In this document: in pieces, positions 56,188 through 64,000 of the stretch
Position numbering within the stretch: position 1 is the first letter of the stretch
Layout of the letters: the number at the start of each line of letters is the position of its first letter
NCBI GenBank assembly: GCA_002420185.1
Contig: DIHO01000019.1
Location: forward strand, 1 to 64,000
Direction: 5' to 3'
Source: Opitutales bacterium UBA5694
GTDB taxonomy: Bacteria > Verrucomicrobiota > Verrucomicrobiia > Opitutales > Opitutaceae
Length of the DNA stretch: 64,000 bases
Notes under the pieces: model-generated
What the model saw: only the letters and a program-made list of their open reading frames with translations
Told to the model about the DNA's origin: nothing
Database searches by the model: none
Position numbers and translations under genes: made by a program

Positions 56188-57744
56188 ATGTCCCCGTTTG
56201 TGAAAATACTTTCGTTTCTTCTTATTTCGTTTTCCTCCATTCACCTTGCGAATGCGTCCACACCGAACGTGGTTTATGTTCTAGCGGATGACTTAGGCTG
56301 GGGAGACCTGAGTTGCAACAACGAGGATTCAAAAATTAAGACGCCTCATTTGGATCGCATCGCATCGCAAGGCATGCGGTTTACCGATGCCCATTCAGGC
56401 TCCGGTGTTTGCACGCCGACTCGTTACGGGATCGTTACCGGTCGCTACAGCTGGCGGACGCGGTTAAAGCGTGGGGTTCTCGGCGGATCGTCCACACACT
56501 TAATTGATACCAATCGCTACACCGTAGGGGATTTGCTGCAGGATAAGGGCTATCACACCGCCATGATCGGAAAATGGCATCTCGGTTGGGATTTCCATTT
56601 CTTAGAAGGTACTCCGAGTGACCGGTTTGATTTGAAGAACGGGGAGGTTATCGATTATAGCAAACCGGTGTTGAACGGTCCCGACGCGATCGGTTTCGAC
56701 TACTATTATGGCCACTGCGGATCTCTTGACATGGCACCTTATGTCTATGTGGAAAACGGCCGCGTTACGGCTCCACCCAATCGGGTGACGGTCAATACAG
56801 ATTACAAAGGCTTTTGGCGGGAAGGGCCAACAGGCTCTGATTTTGCCCATGAAGGGGTGACGCCAAATTTCATAGAGCGGGGTATCCAATATATTCAGAA
56901 TCGTGCCAAAACCGGAGAGCCATTCTTTTTGTATCTCCCGCTACCTAGCCCTCACACGCCAATTCTCCCCATCGAAAAATTCAAGGGGCGAAGCGGGACG
57001 AACTACTATGGTGATTTCGTGCAGCAGGTAGACTGGCATATGGGTCAAATAATAGACGCTTTGGAGGAAAGCGGGGTCGCTGAAGACACCATCTTTATTT
57101 TCACTAGCGACAACGGATGTTCGCCTCGAGCCGTATTCGCCGAGCTCGAAGCGGTGGGACACAAGCCGGGAGGCATCTATCGCGGAAACAAGGCAGACGC
57201 GTACGAGGCTGGGCACCGCGTACCTTTCATCGTGCATTGGCCAGCTGGAGTAAAAGCAGGGAGAGTCTCCGATACGACGATCTGCCTGACTGATTTATTC
57301 GCGACAATGGCGGATATCACCGGTGCTAAGGTTCCGAGTAATGCCGCGGAAGACAGCGTGAGTTTTCTAAGGGCTTTGAAAGGAGAGCAGGGACATGTTC
57401 GTGAGGGGACGGTTCATCATTCGATCAATGGATCGTTTGCCATTCGGAAGGGGGACTGGAAACTTCTACTTTGCCCTGGATCGGGGGGCTGGAGCGATCC
57501 ACGTCCCGCTGATGCCAAAAAGATGAATCTGCCGCCAATTCAATTGTTCAACTTGCGCACGGATCCTTCGGAAAAGAACAACGTGTTTAAGGAAAACAAG
57601 GACAAGGTTAGGGATCTATACAGACTCCTAAGCTCCTATGTAGCCAACGGTCGCAGCACTCCCGGTCCCAAGCAGAAAAATGAGGGCGGTACGCCTTTTG
57701 AACCAGCGGGATTCGCAAAACTGAAAGCGGAACTGGGGATTTAG
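56188..57744 (+). CDS. Arylsulfatase A-type sulfatase (CTPTR type)
   Basis: Exported sulfatase, 518 aa, signal MSPFVKILSFLLISFSSIHLANAS. It has VVYVLADDLGWGDLSCNN, the formylglycine site CTPTRYGIVTGRYSWRTRL, TAMIGKWHLGW and IFTSDNGCSP, and a second metal site, all of the arylsulfatase A/GALNS group. Family members in SulfAtlas S1 act on 6-sulfated or other sulfated sugars, but the specificity cannot be read off. The C-terminus LRTDPSEKNNVF is normal. It stands 169 bp after the fused esterase gene on the same strand and probably follows the same regulation. Confidence 0.92.
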   Translation: MSPFVKILSFLLISFSSIHLANASTPNVVYVLADDLGWGDLSCNNEDSKIKTPHLDRIASQGMRFTDAHSGSGVCTPTRYGIVTGRYSWRTRLKRGVLGGSSTHLIDTNRYTVGDLLQDKGYHTAMIGKWHLGWDFHFLEGTPSDRFDLKNGEVIDYSKPVLNGPDAIGFDYYYGHCGSLDMAPYVYVENGRVTAPPNRVTVNTDYKGFWREGPTGSDFAHEGVTPNFIERGIQYIQNRAKTGEPFFLYLPLPSPHTPILPIEKFKGRSGTNYYGDFVQQVDWHMGQIIDALEESGVAEDTIFIFTSDNGCSPRAVFAELEAVGHKPGGIYRGNKADAYEAGHRVPFIVHWPAGVKAGRVSDTTICLTDLFATMADITGAKVPSNAAEDSVSFLRALKGEQGHVREGTVHHSINGSFAIRKGDWKLLLCPGSGGWSDPRPADAKKMNLPPIQLFNLRTDPSEKNNVFKENKDKVRDLYRLLSSYVANGRSTPGPKQKNEGGTPFEPAGFAKLKAELGI

Positions 57745-57829
57745 GAAACTATTTCGTGACTCCAAAATTTTTGGGGTGTAGCTCTTGATGAGCGTAGCTT
57801 TGGCGAAGACTGGCGGATCGACCGTTTTT

Positions 57830-57860
57830 TGGTAGGAGCCTCGACGCGTCCCGGCGATCT
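57830..57860. repeat. REP-like element at the broken end of a sialidase-like gene
   Basis: TGGTAGGAGCCTCGACGCGTCCCGGCGATC begins with GTAG (57832-57835) and shares TGGTAGGAGC with the element at 48889. The body contains the palindromic core ACGCGT within a degenerate stem. The sialidase-like homology on the minus strand stops where this element begins. Confidence 0.45.
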
Positions 57861-58122
57861 ACGTCAGGGTCTTTCTCACGCGTTCTGGCGAACCAGGCGG
57901 TGACCAGTCCCGTTGGTGTTTCGACAATAGGCGACGCATGGCACTCCTTGGTTGGCTTGTGTTCGATGGGAAAATTTGCTCGGCAAGTACGATCGGTCCC
58001 TTGCCGGGCTGGGCCAGAGGAGGAAGCTCATCCTGGGAAATGACTTCTGATGCGATTGTTTGCGACACGGGTAGCGTCAGCCAGCAGAAGACAAGTTTAA
58101 GAATGTGTTGAGGTTGTCTCAT
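57857..58122 (-). pseudogene. Truncated and frameshifted sialidase (BNR)-like gene
   Basis: The start at 58122 gives a signal-like N-terminus (LKLVFCWLTLPVSQTIASE) and GKGPIVLAEQIF. The expected continuation then appears in another frame: PIEHKPTKECHASPIVETPTG and LVTAWFARTREKDPD, the conserved ECHASTIVET...AWFGGT...DPD block of bacterial exo-sialidase/BNR proteins. A one-base loss in the A/T run at about 57968-57977 explains the shift. Homology ends at about 57,857, at a REP-like element, so most of the propeller is missing. The next gene upstream on this strand is a broken lyase-family gene (58,097-59,017), with overlapping ends. Confidence 0.75.
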
Positions 58123-59017
58123 TGGAATTCGAGTTTAGCTTTTCGAGAATGGCCGCCACGTTGGCACGATCTTCAGGGTAAAATCGGTTAAACGGTTCCG
58201 CCATAAAGTCGTCACACAGCCCCAGTAGCGAGGCGGTGCACTTGGTGCCTTTAATGAAGCGGGAAGCATAGTTTCCGATGGTGTAGATTTCGCCCAACGC
58301 TTCAATCTTTCTCTGCAGTTGGGAACTTCGTAAGGGGTCTTTCGATACGGCAGCGCTGTAAGTATCGACGAAAAGGCGTGGAAAGAGGTTTACTCCGCCA
58401 TTGACCCCACCATTGCCACCCAAGGAGATTGACCGGATCAGCTTGTCTTCCGGACCGATTAGGAAGGACCAGTCGGGTCGAAGGGAGCGGAGGCCGTACA
58501 GTTCGGAGTAGTAATCTAGGTCGTCGCTGCTGTCTTTCACTCCGAGGATTCGCTCTTGTCCGGCGAGCGACTTTAGAGTCTCCACCTCGAGCCACACCTT
58601 CGTGAGAGTTGGCATATTGTAGGGCACGGTCGGTAATGCGAGTTTGGCTACAATATGCTCAACGTACTGGATAAGTTCCGTTTGACCGGCGGGGAATTAG
58701 TAGGGTGTTGCTAGGACGACAGTATCAGCGCCCGCTTCTGCAGCCACTTTTGACATTCGCACCGACTCTTCGAAAGCCGTTTCGGTTACCGACACGAGAA
58801 TCGGCACTCGGCCTTTCACAATTTGACAAAGACGTTGGACTAGTTCCGCTCGAAGGCGATAGCTCAAATTCGGTCCTTCACCCGTTGAGCCCAGTGCAAA
58901 TAGTCCATGGATACATCCCGCAATCATGTGTTCGACCAAGTGCTCGAGTCCTTCCATATCCAAGCGATCCCTCGCGAGAAGAGTGATGAGTGGAGTAATG
59001 ATACCCTCAAGTTTCAT
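58097..59017 (-). pseudogene. Dihydrodipicolinate synthase/N-acetylneuraminate lyase family gene with one in-frame TAA
   Basis: From ATG 59017 one frame of 306 codons is complete except for TAA at 58697-58699. Aligned by eye to E. coli DapA numbering, Ser44-Thr45 lie in LFALGSTGEGP, Tyr133 in VPYNMPT and the Schiff-base Lys161 in ILGVKDSSDD. The stop is codon 107, exactly where DapA has catalytic Tyr107 (context ATPY-stop-FPAGQTELIQY). The rest of the barrel is intact, so decay is recent or the stop is an error. Neighbouring sialidase and aminosugar genes favour N-acetylneuraminate lyase-like aldolase chemistry rather than lysine synthesis. Confidence 0.82.
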
Positions 59018-59160
59018 GAGAGGAATACATTTTGCTTGGGACCCAAAAAAACGAGAAACTAGGACACCCACGACGAGAATGCTCAAGGTACCGATGACAT
59101 GAATTAAAGAGGCACAGAAAGTCTTAGAAGGGAGCAATCAAGACTAAATTGAATCGGTAG

Positions 59161-59343
59161 GCCGGAGAGCTCGCTGAAAGTCCCCCTTTTCTAAATGTGC
59201 TCCGTCTTTTTGATGTACCCGATATTTTGGGATCGCCCGCCCCACGGCCCTATTTATCCCTAGATATTGAGGGAAGCGATCTCCTAAAAGTAACACAGAT
59301 TTACGAGAGCGCTCAATCGGGTGAGAAGCTGAAGCTCGATTAG
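59161..59343 (+). pseudogene. C-terminal remnant of an alpha/beta-hydrolase-type protein
   Basis: An open frame between stops (59161-59343) encodes LRLFDVPDILGSPAPRPYLSLDI and a helical end, resembling the C-terminal block D-x-P-D-x-x-x-x-x-A-P-R-P found in dienelactone-hydrolase/acetyl-xylan-esterase-like proteins just before the catalytic Asp. There is no start codon context and nothing upstream matches, so it appears to be a leftover tail. Confidence 0.35.
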
Positions 59344-59629
59344 CGGATAATCAAAGGCAGAGTTTGTCTTGAAAGGGAATTAACGTGTAAACGAATCACA
59401 CAAACGTCGCTATTTTATGGGCACCTGGATTTGAGGATTATGGAAATTGATTTGAAAGCTCAATATGGAAGATTCAGTGGAATTAGTATTTAAGCTTTTA
59501 CAAGAATCTCTGATTTGTGCATGATGGCTTTTGGCCCTTTTCTTAGTTGTATTGTGGCGAAAAGGCTGGAATCCTTCTGCTTGTATCTCAATTGGAAATT
59601 ATCACCTACTTGTCTCTCGCGTATCCAAA

Positions 59630-61024
59630 ATGAAATCCCCTCTAACTTTGTTCGTGGCGTTGGTCGTTAGCTCATTGCTGTCAGCCGAAAAACCTAATAT
59701 ACTTTTCATTTTTGCGGATGATCAGTGCTATGAGACGATAGGGGCGCTCGGGCATACTGACATTGATACTCCCAACCTCGACCGGCTGGCCAATCAAGGA
59801 ACCGCGTTTACCCACGCCTACAATATGGGAGGTTGGCACGGAGCGATTTGCGTCGCAAGTCGAACGATGATCAATACAGGCCGTTTCCTTTGGAGAGCTC
59901 GGGATCTAGAGCCAAATCTGGCCCAAGAAATAAGCAATGATCGGATGTGGTCTCAATTGATGAACAATGCGGGTTACGAAACGTTTTTTACCGGCAAGTG
60001 GCATGTCAAAGCCGATACCGGAGCCATTTTTGACCATGTTTCCCATGTACGTCCGGGAATGCCGGGGCCGGTTTTCTACCCAGAGGCTTATGATCGGCCG
60101 ATTGAAGGACGGCCGGACCCCTGGTCTCCGACGGATCCAAAGTTCGAGGGATTCTGGGCGGGAGGTAAACATTGGAGCGAAGTAGTGGCGGATAACGCGG
60201 AAAACTTCATGAACATCACCAGCGAGTCCGATAAACCCTTCTTTATGTATCTCGCCTTCAATGCGCCGCATGATCCTAGGCAGGCACCGCAAGAGTATCT
60301 CGATCGATATCCTTTGGATCGGATCAAGGTACCGGAGAATTTTGCCTCGGAGTATCCCTACACCAAAGGGGCCAATGCAGCAGAGATCCGTGACGAAGTG
60401 CTGGCTCCGTATCCACGTACGGAATATGCAGTCAAAGTACACCGACGTGAATACTATGCCATAATCACCCATATGGACGACCAGATTGGGCGAATTTTAG
60501 ATGCGTTGGAGGCAAGCGGCAAGTCGGACAATACGTATATCTTTTTCACTGCAGATCATGGATTGGCTGTGGGGCACCATGGTTTTATCGGGAAGCAAAA
60601 CATGTACGAGCACAGCTTGCGTACGCCGTTGCTTGTGATGGGACCGAAGATTCCTCAAGGAAAGAGGATTGATACTCCAGTCTATTTGCAGGATGTCATG
60701 GCTACCTCGTTGGAGCTAGCCAGTGTTCCGCAGCCAGAGTATGTGGAATTTAAGAGCCTAATTCCTTTGATTGAAGGGAAACGGGACGAGCAATATGACT
60801 ACATATACGGAGCTTATGAACCGGATAGCCAGAGAGCGTTTATCGCTAGGGGTTTTAAGATGATTTACTACCCTAGAATAGATACATACCGTCTTTACAA
60901 TTTGGATATAGATCCCATGGAATTGAACGACTTGGCCGGTGACCCAAAGCATGAGGGAACCTTGATGGCCTTGAAGTCCGAGTTTGCCTGGTTTAAGGGC
61001 AGAATGGCGGATCCTCTTAATTGA
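59630..61024 (+). CDS. Sulfatase (CVASR type)
   Basis: Exported sulfatase, about 464 aa, signal MKSPLTLFVALVVSSLLSAEK. The metal site is NILFIFADDQCYETIGALG. The formylglycine motif is CVASRTMINTG, a CxAxR variant, in the context NMGGWHGAICVASR typical of one S1 subfamily. ETFFTGKWHVKAD and FTADHGLAVGHHGFIGKQNMYEHSLRTP complete the site. The tail YNLDIDPMELNDLAGDPKHEG is normal. The upstream frame is open from 59531, but the signal peptide fixes ATG 59630. The substrate is unassigned. Confidence 0.91.
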   Translation: MKSPLTLFVALVVSSLLSAEKPNILFIFADDQCYETIGALGHTDIDTPNLDRLANQGTAFTHAYNMGGWHGAICVASRTMINTGRFLWRARDLEPNLAQEISNDRMWSQLMNNAGYETFFTGKWHVKADTGAIFDHVSHVRPGMPGPVFYPEAYDRPIEGRPDPWSPTDPKFEGFWAGGKHWSEVVADNAENFMNITSESDKPFFMYLAFNAPHDPRQAPQEYLDRYPLDRIKVPENFASEYPYTKGANAAEIRDEVLAPYPRTEYAVKVHRREYYAIITHMDDQIGRILDALEASGKSDNTYIFFTADHGLAVGHHGFIGKQNMYEHSLRTPLLVMGPKIPQGKRIDTPVYLQDVMATSLELASVPQPEYVEFKSLIPLIEGKRDEQYDYIYGAYEPDSQRAFIARGFKMIYYPRIDTYRLYNLDIDPMELNDLAGDPKHEGTLMALKSEFAWFKGRMADPLN

Positions 61025-61546
61025 GGACGTTTATCTGTCTAAAATAGACGGGCTTGCCAATTGCTCAGAAATCTCGGGTAGAATCACTTTTGTCAAACGG
61101 CGGTAGCTATCTTCCAATAGGTGGAGGAAGTCGGGGATAACCTCTTTGGACCAAGACTCATCAGGCTCCAGCAGTGCAAAAGTGATGGACAGATAGTTGA
61201 TCTGGTCCCCAGATTCGAGCTGCGAAATGACCCGGTCGATACGATCGATTCCGGGGCGAAACATTTGGCGGTTTTGAATACGCTGGAGCCGACTGCGTAT
61301 AATGGATTTAGAAGGTCGGTTTCAAAGAGGCGAGAGTTGCACACTTGGTGGGTCCCGACTCCATGTTTATATGGATCGAGTAGTGGGTTCGGCACCATAT
61401 CTTGTTAGCTGCTAGCTGTTTAGCTATTTCAAAACGGAAGGATCCCCGAATGACTAGGGAACGAGGAGCCCTTGGGAATCGATGCGCAAATTACAAATTA
61501 ATCTTTTTAATCGTAACGAATATCAATCGGAACTAGATCCCATGCC
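61025..61546. other. Gap with an unassigned minus-strand open frame
   Basis: About 520 bp. A minus-strand frame at 61031-61264 (77 codons, with QLESGDQINYLSITFALLEPDESW and EVIPDFLHLLEDSYRR) looks protein-like but has no recognised family and no clear ribosome site. It could be the tail of an eroded gene. Nothing else was found. Confidence 0.3.
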
Positions 61547-62241
61547 ATGGTCAAAAAAGCCTCGCTATATTTTCTGACCCTAATGCTTTGCACGTTTTCC
61601 AGTTTCGCCGGTGGCAAGCAAGCATGGGCGAAGCCAGGGAAGCTCATTCTGAAAGAGAACTTCGATTCATCTGAGCTCCCAGAATTGTTTACCGTAGATT
61701 GGGTGATTGGAGTATTGTGGATGGAGCGCTGCACGGGCGTCAACTAGCGGCGGATAAGCACACGGCATTTCGTAAAATTTATTTGGATCACAAGGACGTT
61801 ATATACGAATACGACATGAAGCTTGTGGGGGATGGGTTTCATCAATTACTCATCAATTGGGGCCTCGCCCATATTGCCAAGTGCGTGATACGCTATGATA
61901 GTGTGGCTGTTTTTAAGATTCGTGAGAGAGGAAAGCGTGAGCAAATGGCGAGGTTGAAGTATGACCAAGGTTTGGATCCATTGAAGGGCGAATGGGATGA
62001 AAAGACCTTTGCCATGAATGAAACTGAGATATCGATTGAAGAAGGCAAATGGCACCATGTGGTAATAGAATTGGTGAATAATACATTGAGCCTGACAGTG
62101 GATGGGAAGACAATCCAAGGAGAGCACGTAGGATTGTCCGAAAAGAAAAATAATTTTGGCTTTCAGGCAGGAGGTTTTGAAAGTTATATCTACATTGATA
62201 ATGTTCGCGTTTACGAAGCCGAACCAAAGACGTGCTTATGA
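61547..62241 (+). pseudogene. Secreted LamG/DUF1080-like protein, frameshifted
   Basis: ATG 61547 opens a secreted protein (VKKASLYFLTLMLCTFSSFAGG) continuing LILKENFDSSELPELFTV. The next expected segment, GDWSIVDGALHGRQLAADKHT, occurs in another frame from about 61699. A single-base loss near 61690-61699 accounts for this. The remainder is a concanavalin-like beta sandwich (YEYDMKLVGDGF, SIEEGKWHHVVIELVNNTLSLTVDGK, FGFQAGGFESYIYIDNVRVYEAEP), the DUF1080/LamG type often linked to carbohydrate hydrolases. A restart at TTG 61699 would lack the signal. Confidence 0.78.
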
Positions 62242-62385
62242 GCAGAGATTGTGTTTAAAAAAAATTGAAACAATGAGAATGATGGGGTACCTTATTTTTT
62301 TGCATCCACGATTCCGTTCATCTTTTTCGGCTACTTAAGGACAAGCAGCCTTACCTGAACAAACAAATAGAAAGAAAACACCAAC

Positions 62386-63243
62386 ATGCCTTTTCGATTT
62401 ACTGGATTTACCGACGAAGCAGAGCGCTCTCTCGACGGACAAATATCGACTCTTCGCGAAGTCGGATGGTCTGCCATCGAGCTACGGCTGATAAACGGAA
62501 AAAATATCTGTGATTTCACTGATGAGGAGTGGAAGCAAACCTGGGACTGCTTGCAAAAAGAGCAGATTCAGGTGGTCGGCTTTGGCGGGCAGATTGGGAA
62601 TTGGGCGAGGCCTATTGATTCGGACTTCAGTCTAGACATTGATGAATTGAAACGCGTCGCCCCTCGCATGCGTCAAGCGGGAACGAAGTTTCTGCGGATT
62701 ATGTCTTATCCCAATGCCGAGTCCAATCCCTTGAGGCGAAGCGAGTGGCGAATCGAAGCCGTTAAACGATTGAAGGAATTGGCGAAAATTGCGGAAGGCG
62801 AAGGAATTATTCTGGGGCATGAGAATTGTAGTGGGTATGGGGAGACGCCTGAAGGCTACCTGGATCTGGTGGAAGCTGTGAATAGTCCGGCCCTCCAGTT
62901 GATTTTCGACACCGGAAACAATAGTTTGCACGATAACAACACGGAAGTGACTTGGGACTATTACCAGAAATGCCGTGAGCAGATTACCCATGTTCATATT
63001 AAGTGTGCCAAGCCGGGAGAGAATGGGGAGGACTTTGTGACCTGTTATGTGGACGAGGATCCCGTACAAGAGCGGATTTTAAAAGACCTCGGAGCGACAG
63101 GTTACGATGGCTGGCTATCGATCGAGCCGCACATCAAAGCGGCCATACATGCGGGACAGGACGTGGATGATTCAGGAGAAGGGCGGGTCGTTTGGGTGAA
63201 CTTCGCAAAGAGGCTTGAGGGACTGGTTTCGGAGATAGGATAG
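62386..63243 (+). CDS. Sugar phosphate isomerase/epimerase-like TIM barrel
   Basis: 285 aa, AP-endonuclease-2/xylose-isomerase barrel family, no signal peptide, so cytosolic. Landmarks: FTGFTDEAERSLDGQISTLREVGWSAIELR, ILGHENCSGYGETPEG with metal Glu/His, LQLIFDTGNNSLHDN, ITHVHIKCAKPG, and GYDGWLSIEPHIKAAIHAG with the final Glu. It differs from the exported homologue at 51,094. The partial deaminase gene lies downstream, and the pair probably processes sugars released by the secreted enzymes. Confidence 0.87.
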   Translation: MPFRFTGFTDEAERSLDGQISTLREVGWSAIELRLINGKNICDFTDEEWKQTWDCLQKEQIQVVGFGGQIGNWARPIDSDFSLDIDELKRVAPRMRQAGTKFLRIMSYPNAESNPLRRSEWRIEAVKRLKELAKIAEGEGIILGHENCSGYGETPEGYLDLVEAVNSPALQLIFDTGNNSLHDNNTEVTWDYYQKCREQITHVHIKCAKPGENGEDFVTCYVDEDPVQERILKDLGATGYDGWLSIEPHIKAAIHAGQDVDDSGEGRVVWVNFAKRLEGLVSEIG

Positions 63244-63486
63244 GAAAATCTAGGTAATCAACCTTTAACTAACCGGATACGCTTGGTTTCCTTGATTGCG
63301 TGATCCCGCTTCTCGGGAACATTATAAGAATGGAGGTGCAACGTACTGGATCGTTGAAATCTGTGACATAAGGAGCCCAACTCTCTGTGACTTTTTCGGC
63401 CGCTTTGTGGCAATTATTAAATTGAGATACAAAATTTATTTCGAGGTCTTGCTCTTGGCAAACATGTTTGTATAGATGCGAATTTA

Positions 63487-64000
63487 GTGAAAACGAGTAT
63501 ATTCGAAACGAGAGTTGAAATGGGGAGCATGGCGGCGTCTGCAGGAGTCGCCCGGTTGAAGGACTCCTTGGCGGGGCAAGGTGAGGCATCGATAATCGTG
63601 GCCACCGGTGCTTCCCAGTTTGAGATGCTCAATAGTTTGCGAACGTCCGATCTGGATTGGGGAGCGATCAAGGGATTTCATTTGGATGAGTATATCGGTC
63701 TGCCGGTGACTCACAAAGCCTCGTTTAGGAAGTACTTGAAGGATCGTTTCGTTGATAAGCTCCCAAATCCGATAAACGCATTTCACTTCATTAATGGTGA
63801 AGGAGACCCTCAAGCGGAATGTGACCGAGTGGGAGCTCTCATTCGTAATACGCGAATTGATGTCGCCTTCGTGGGGATCGGAGAAAATGGGCATTTGGCG
63901 TTTAACGATCCTCCAGCGGATTTTGAGACGGAAGATCCCTATATCGTCGTCGATCTCGACGAGGATTGCAGGAAGCAACAATTAGGGGAAGGTTGGTTTC
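63487..64000 (+). CDS. nagB: Glucosamine-6-phosphate deaminase-like, 3' end outside window
   Basis: Partial, runs off the right edge after about 171 codons. Start GTG at 63487, chosen because similarity begins there (KTSIFETRVEMGSMAASAG); no ATG is available in frame before ATG 63520. Family marks: IIVATGASQFEMLNSL, KGFHLDEYIGLP and VDVAFVGIGENGHLAFNDPP-like VAFVGIGENGHLAFNDPP with the catalytic His. NagB converts glucosamine-6-phosphate to fructose-6-phosphate and ammonia, the final step of aminosugar breakdown. It supports an aminosugar substrate for the locus. Confidence 0.88.
   Translation, partial: MKTSIFETRVEMGSMAASAGVARLKDSLAGQGEASIIVATGASQFEMLNSLRTSDLDWGAIKGFHLDEYIGLPVTHKASFRKYLKDRFVDKLPNPINAFHFINGEGDPQAECDRVGALIRNTRIDVAFVGIGENGHLAFNDPPADFETEDPYIVVDLDEDCRKQQLGEGWF

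Noticed and set aside
63794..63985. Plus-strand 63-codon open frame within the NagB-like gene
   Set aside because: Out-of-frame shadow of the nagB reading frame.
1..64000. Reassigned TAA codon as explanation for the in-frame TAA codons in four genes
   Set aside because: Many intact genes in the window end in TAA at the expected C-terminus (for example groEL), so TAA is a normal stop here.

Overview
The window looks like a chromosomal segment of a Gram-negative bacterium of the Verrucomicrobiota (PVC) type. This is inference from gene content: many secreted sulfatases without any SusC/SusD pair, menaquinone genes, Tat- or Sec-exported sugar isomerases, and a TolB-propeller amidohydrolase. There is no rRNA, tRNA or phage marker to fix the lineage. 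No CRISPR array, transposase, integrase or tRNA gene was seen.

The left part (about 1-36,000) is ordinary housekeeping DNA with short gaps. It holds a partial ketoacyl synthase, recD2 with a HAD phosphatase, a ketopantoate reductase-like gene, a divergent purA with guaB, menC-menE, polX, dnaK, groES-groEL, an inositol monophosphatase-type enzyme, coaD, pgsA-pgpA, lgt with a CNNM-type membrane protein, purK-purE, glpK, two FKBP prolyl isomerases, a zinc peptidase, a topoisomerase IV pair (parE-parC), a methyltransferase and purD. These genes are intact. The one clear exception is a MOSC-domain gene (18,857-19,657) broken by two in-frame TAA codons.

The right part (about 36,400-64,000) is an accessory region for breakdown of sulfated carbohydrate. 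It has five sulfatases with five different formylglycine motifs, a fused SGNH/alpha-beta hydrolase, a cytochrome c-PQQ sugar dehydrogenase, two sugar-isomerase-like TIM barrels, a Dabb protein, a large propeller-amidohydrolase, a GNAT protein and a partial glucosamine-6-phosphate deaminase. Two sulfatases resemble N-sulfoglucosamine sulfohydrolases, which together with the deaminase suggests an aminosugar-containing polymer. That substrate is an inference.

The most striking property is gene erosion. At least seven genes are visibly broken: MOSC protein, GT4 glycosyltransferase, PQQ sugar dehydrogenase, SGNH esterase, a dihydrodipicolinate synthase/N-acetylneuraminate lyase family gene with a TAA at the position of Tyr107 of DapA, a sialidase-like gene, and a secreted LamG/DUF1080-like protein. 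A hydrolase tail remnant is a likely eighth. All lie among accessory genes while housekeeping genes are untouched. Short GTAG-headed palindromes resembling REP elements sit between accessory genes, and one marks the broken end of the sialidase-like gene. I did not find a clearly new defence, mobile or biosynthetic system.
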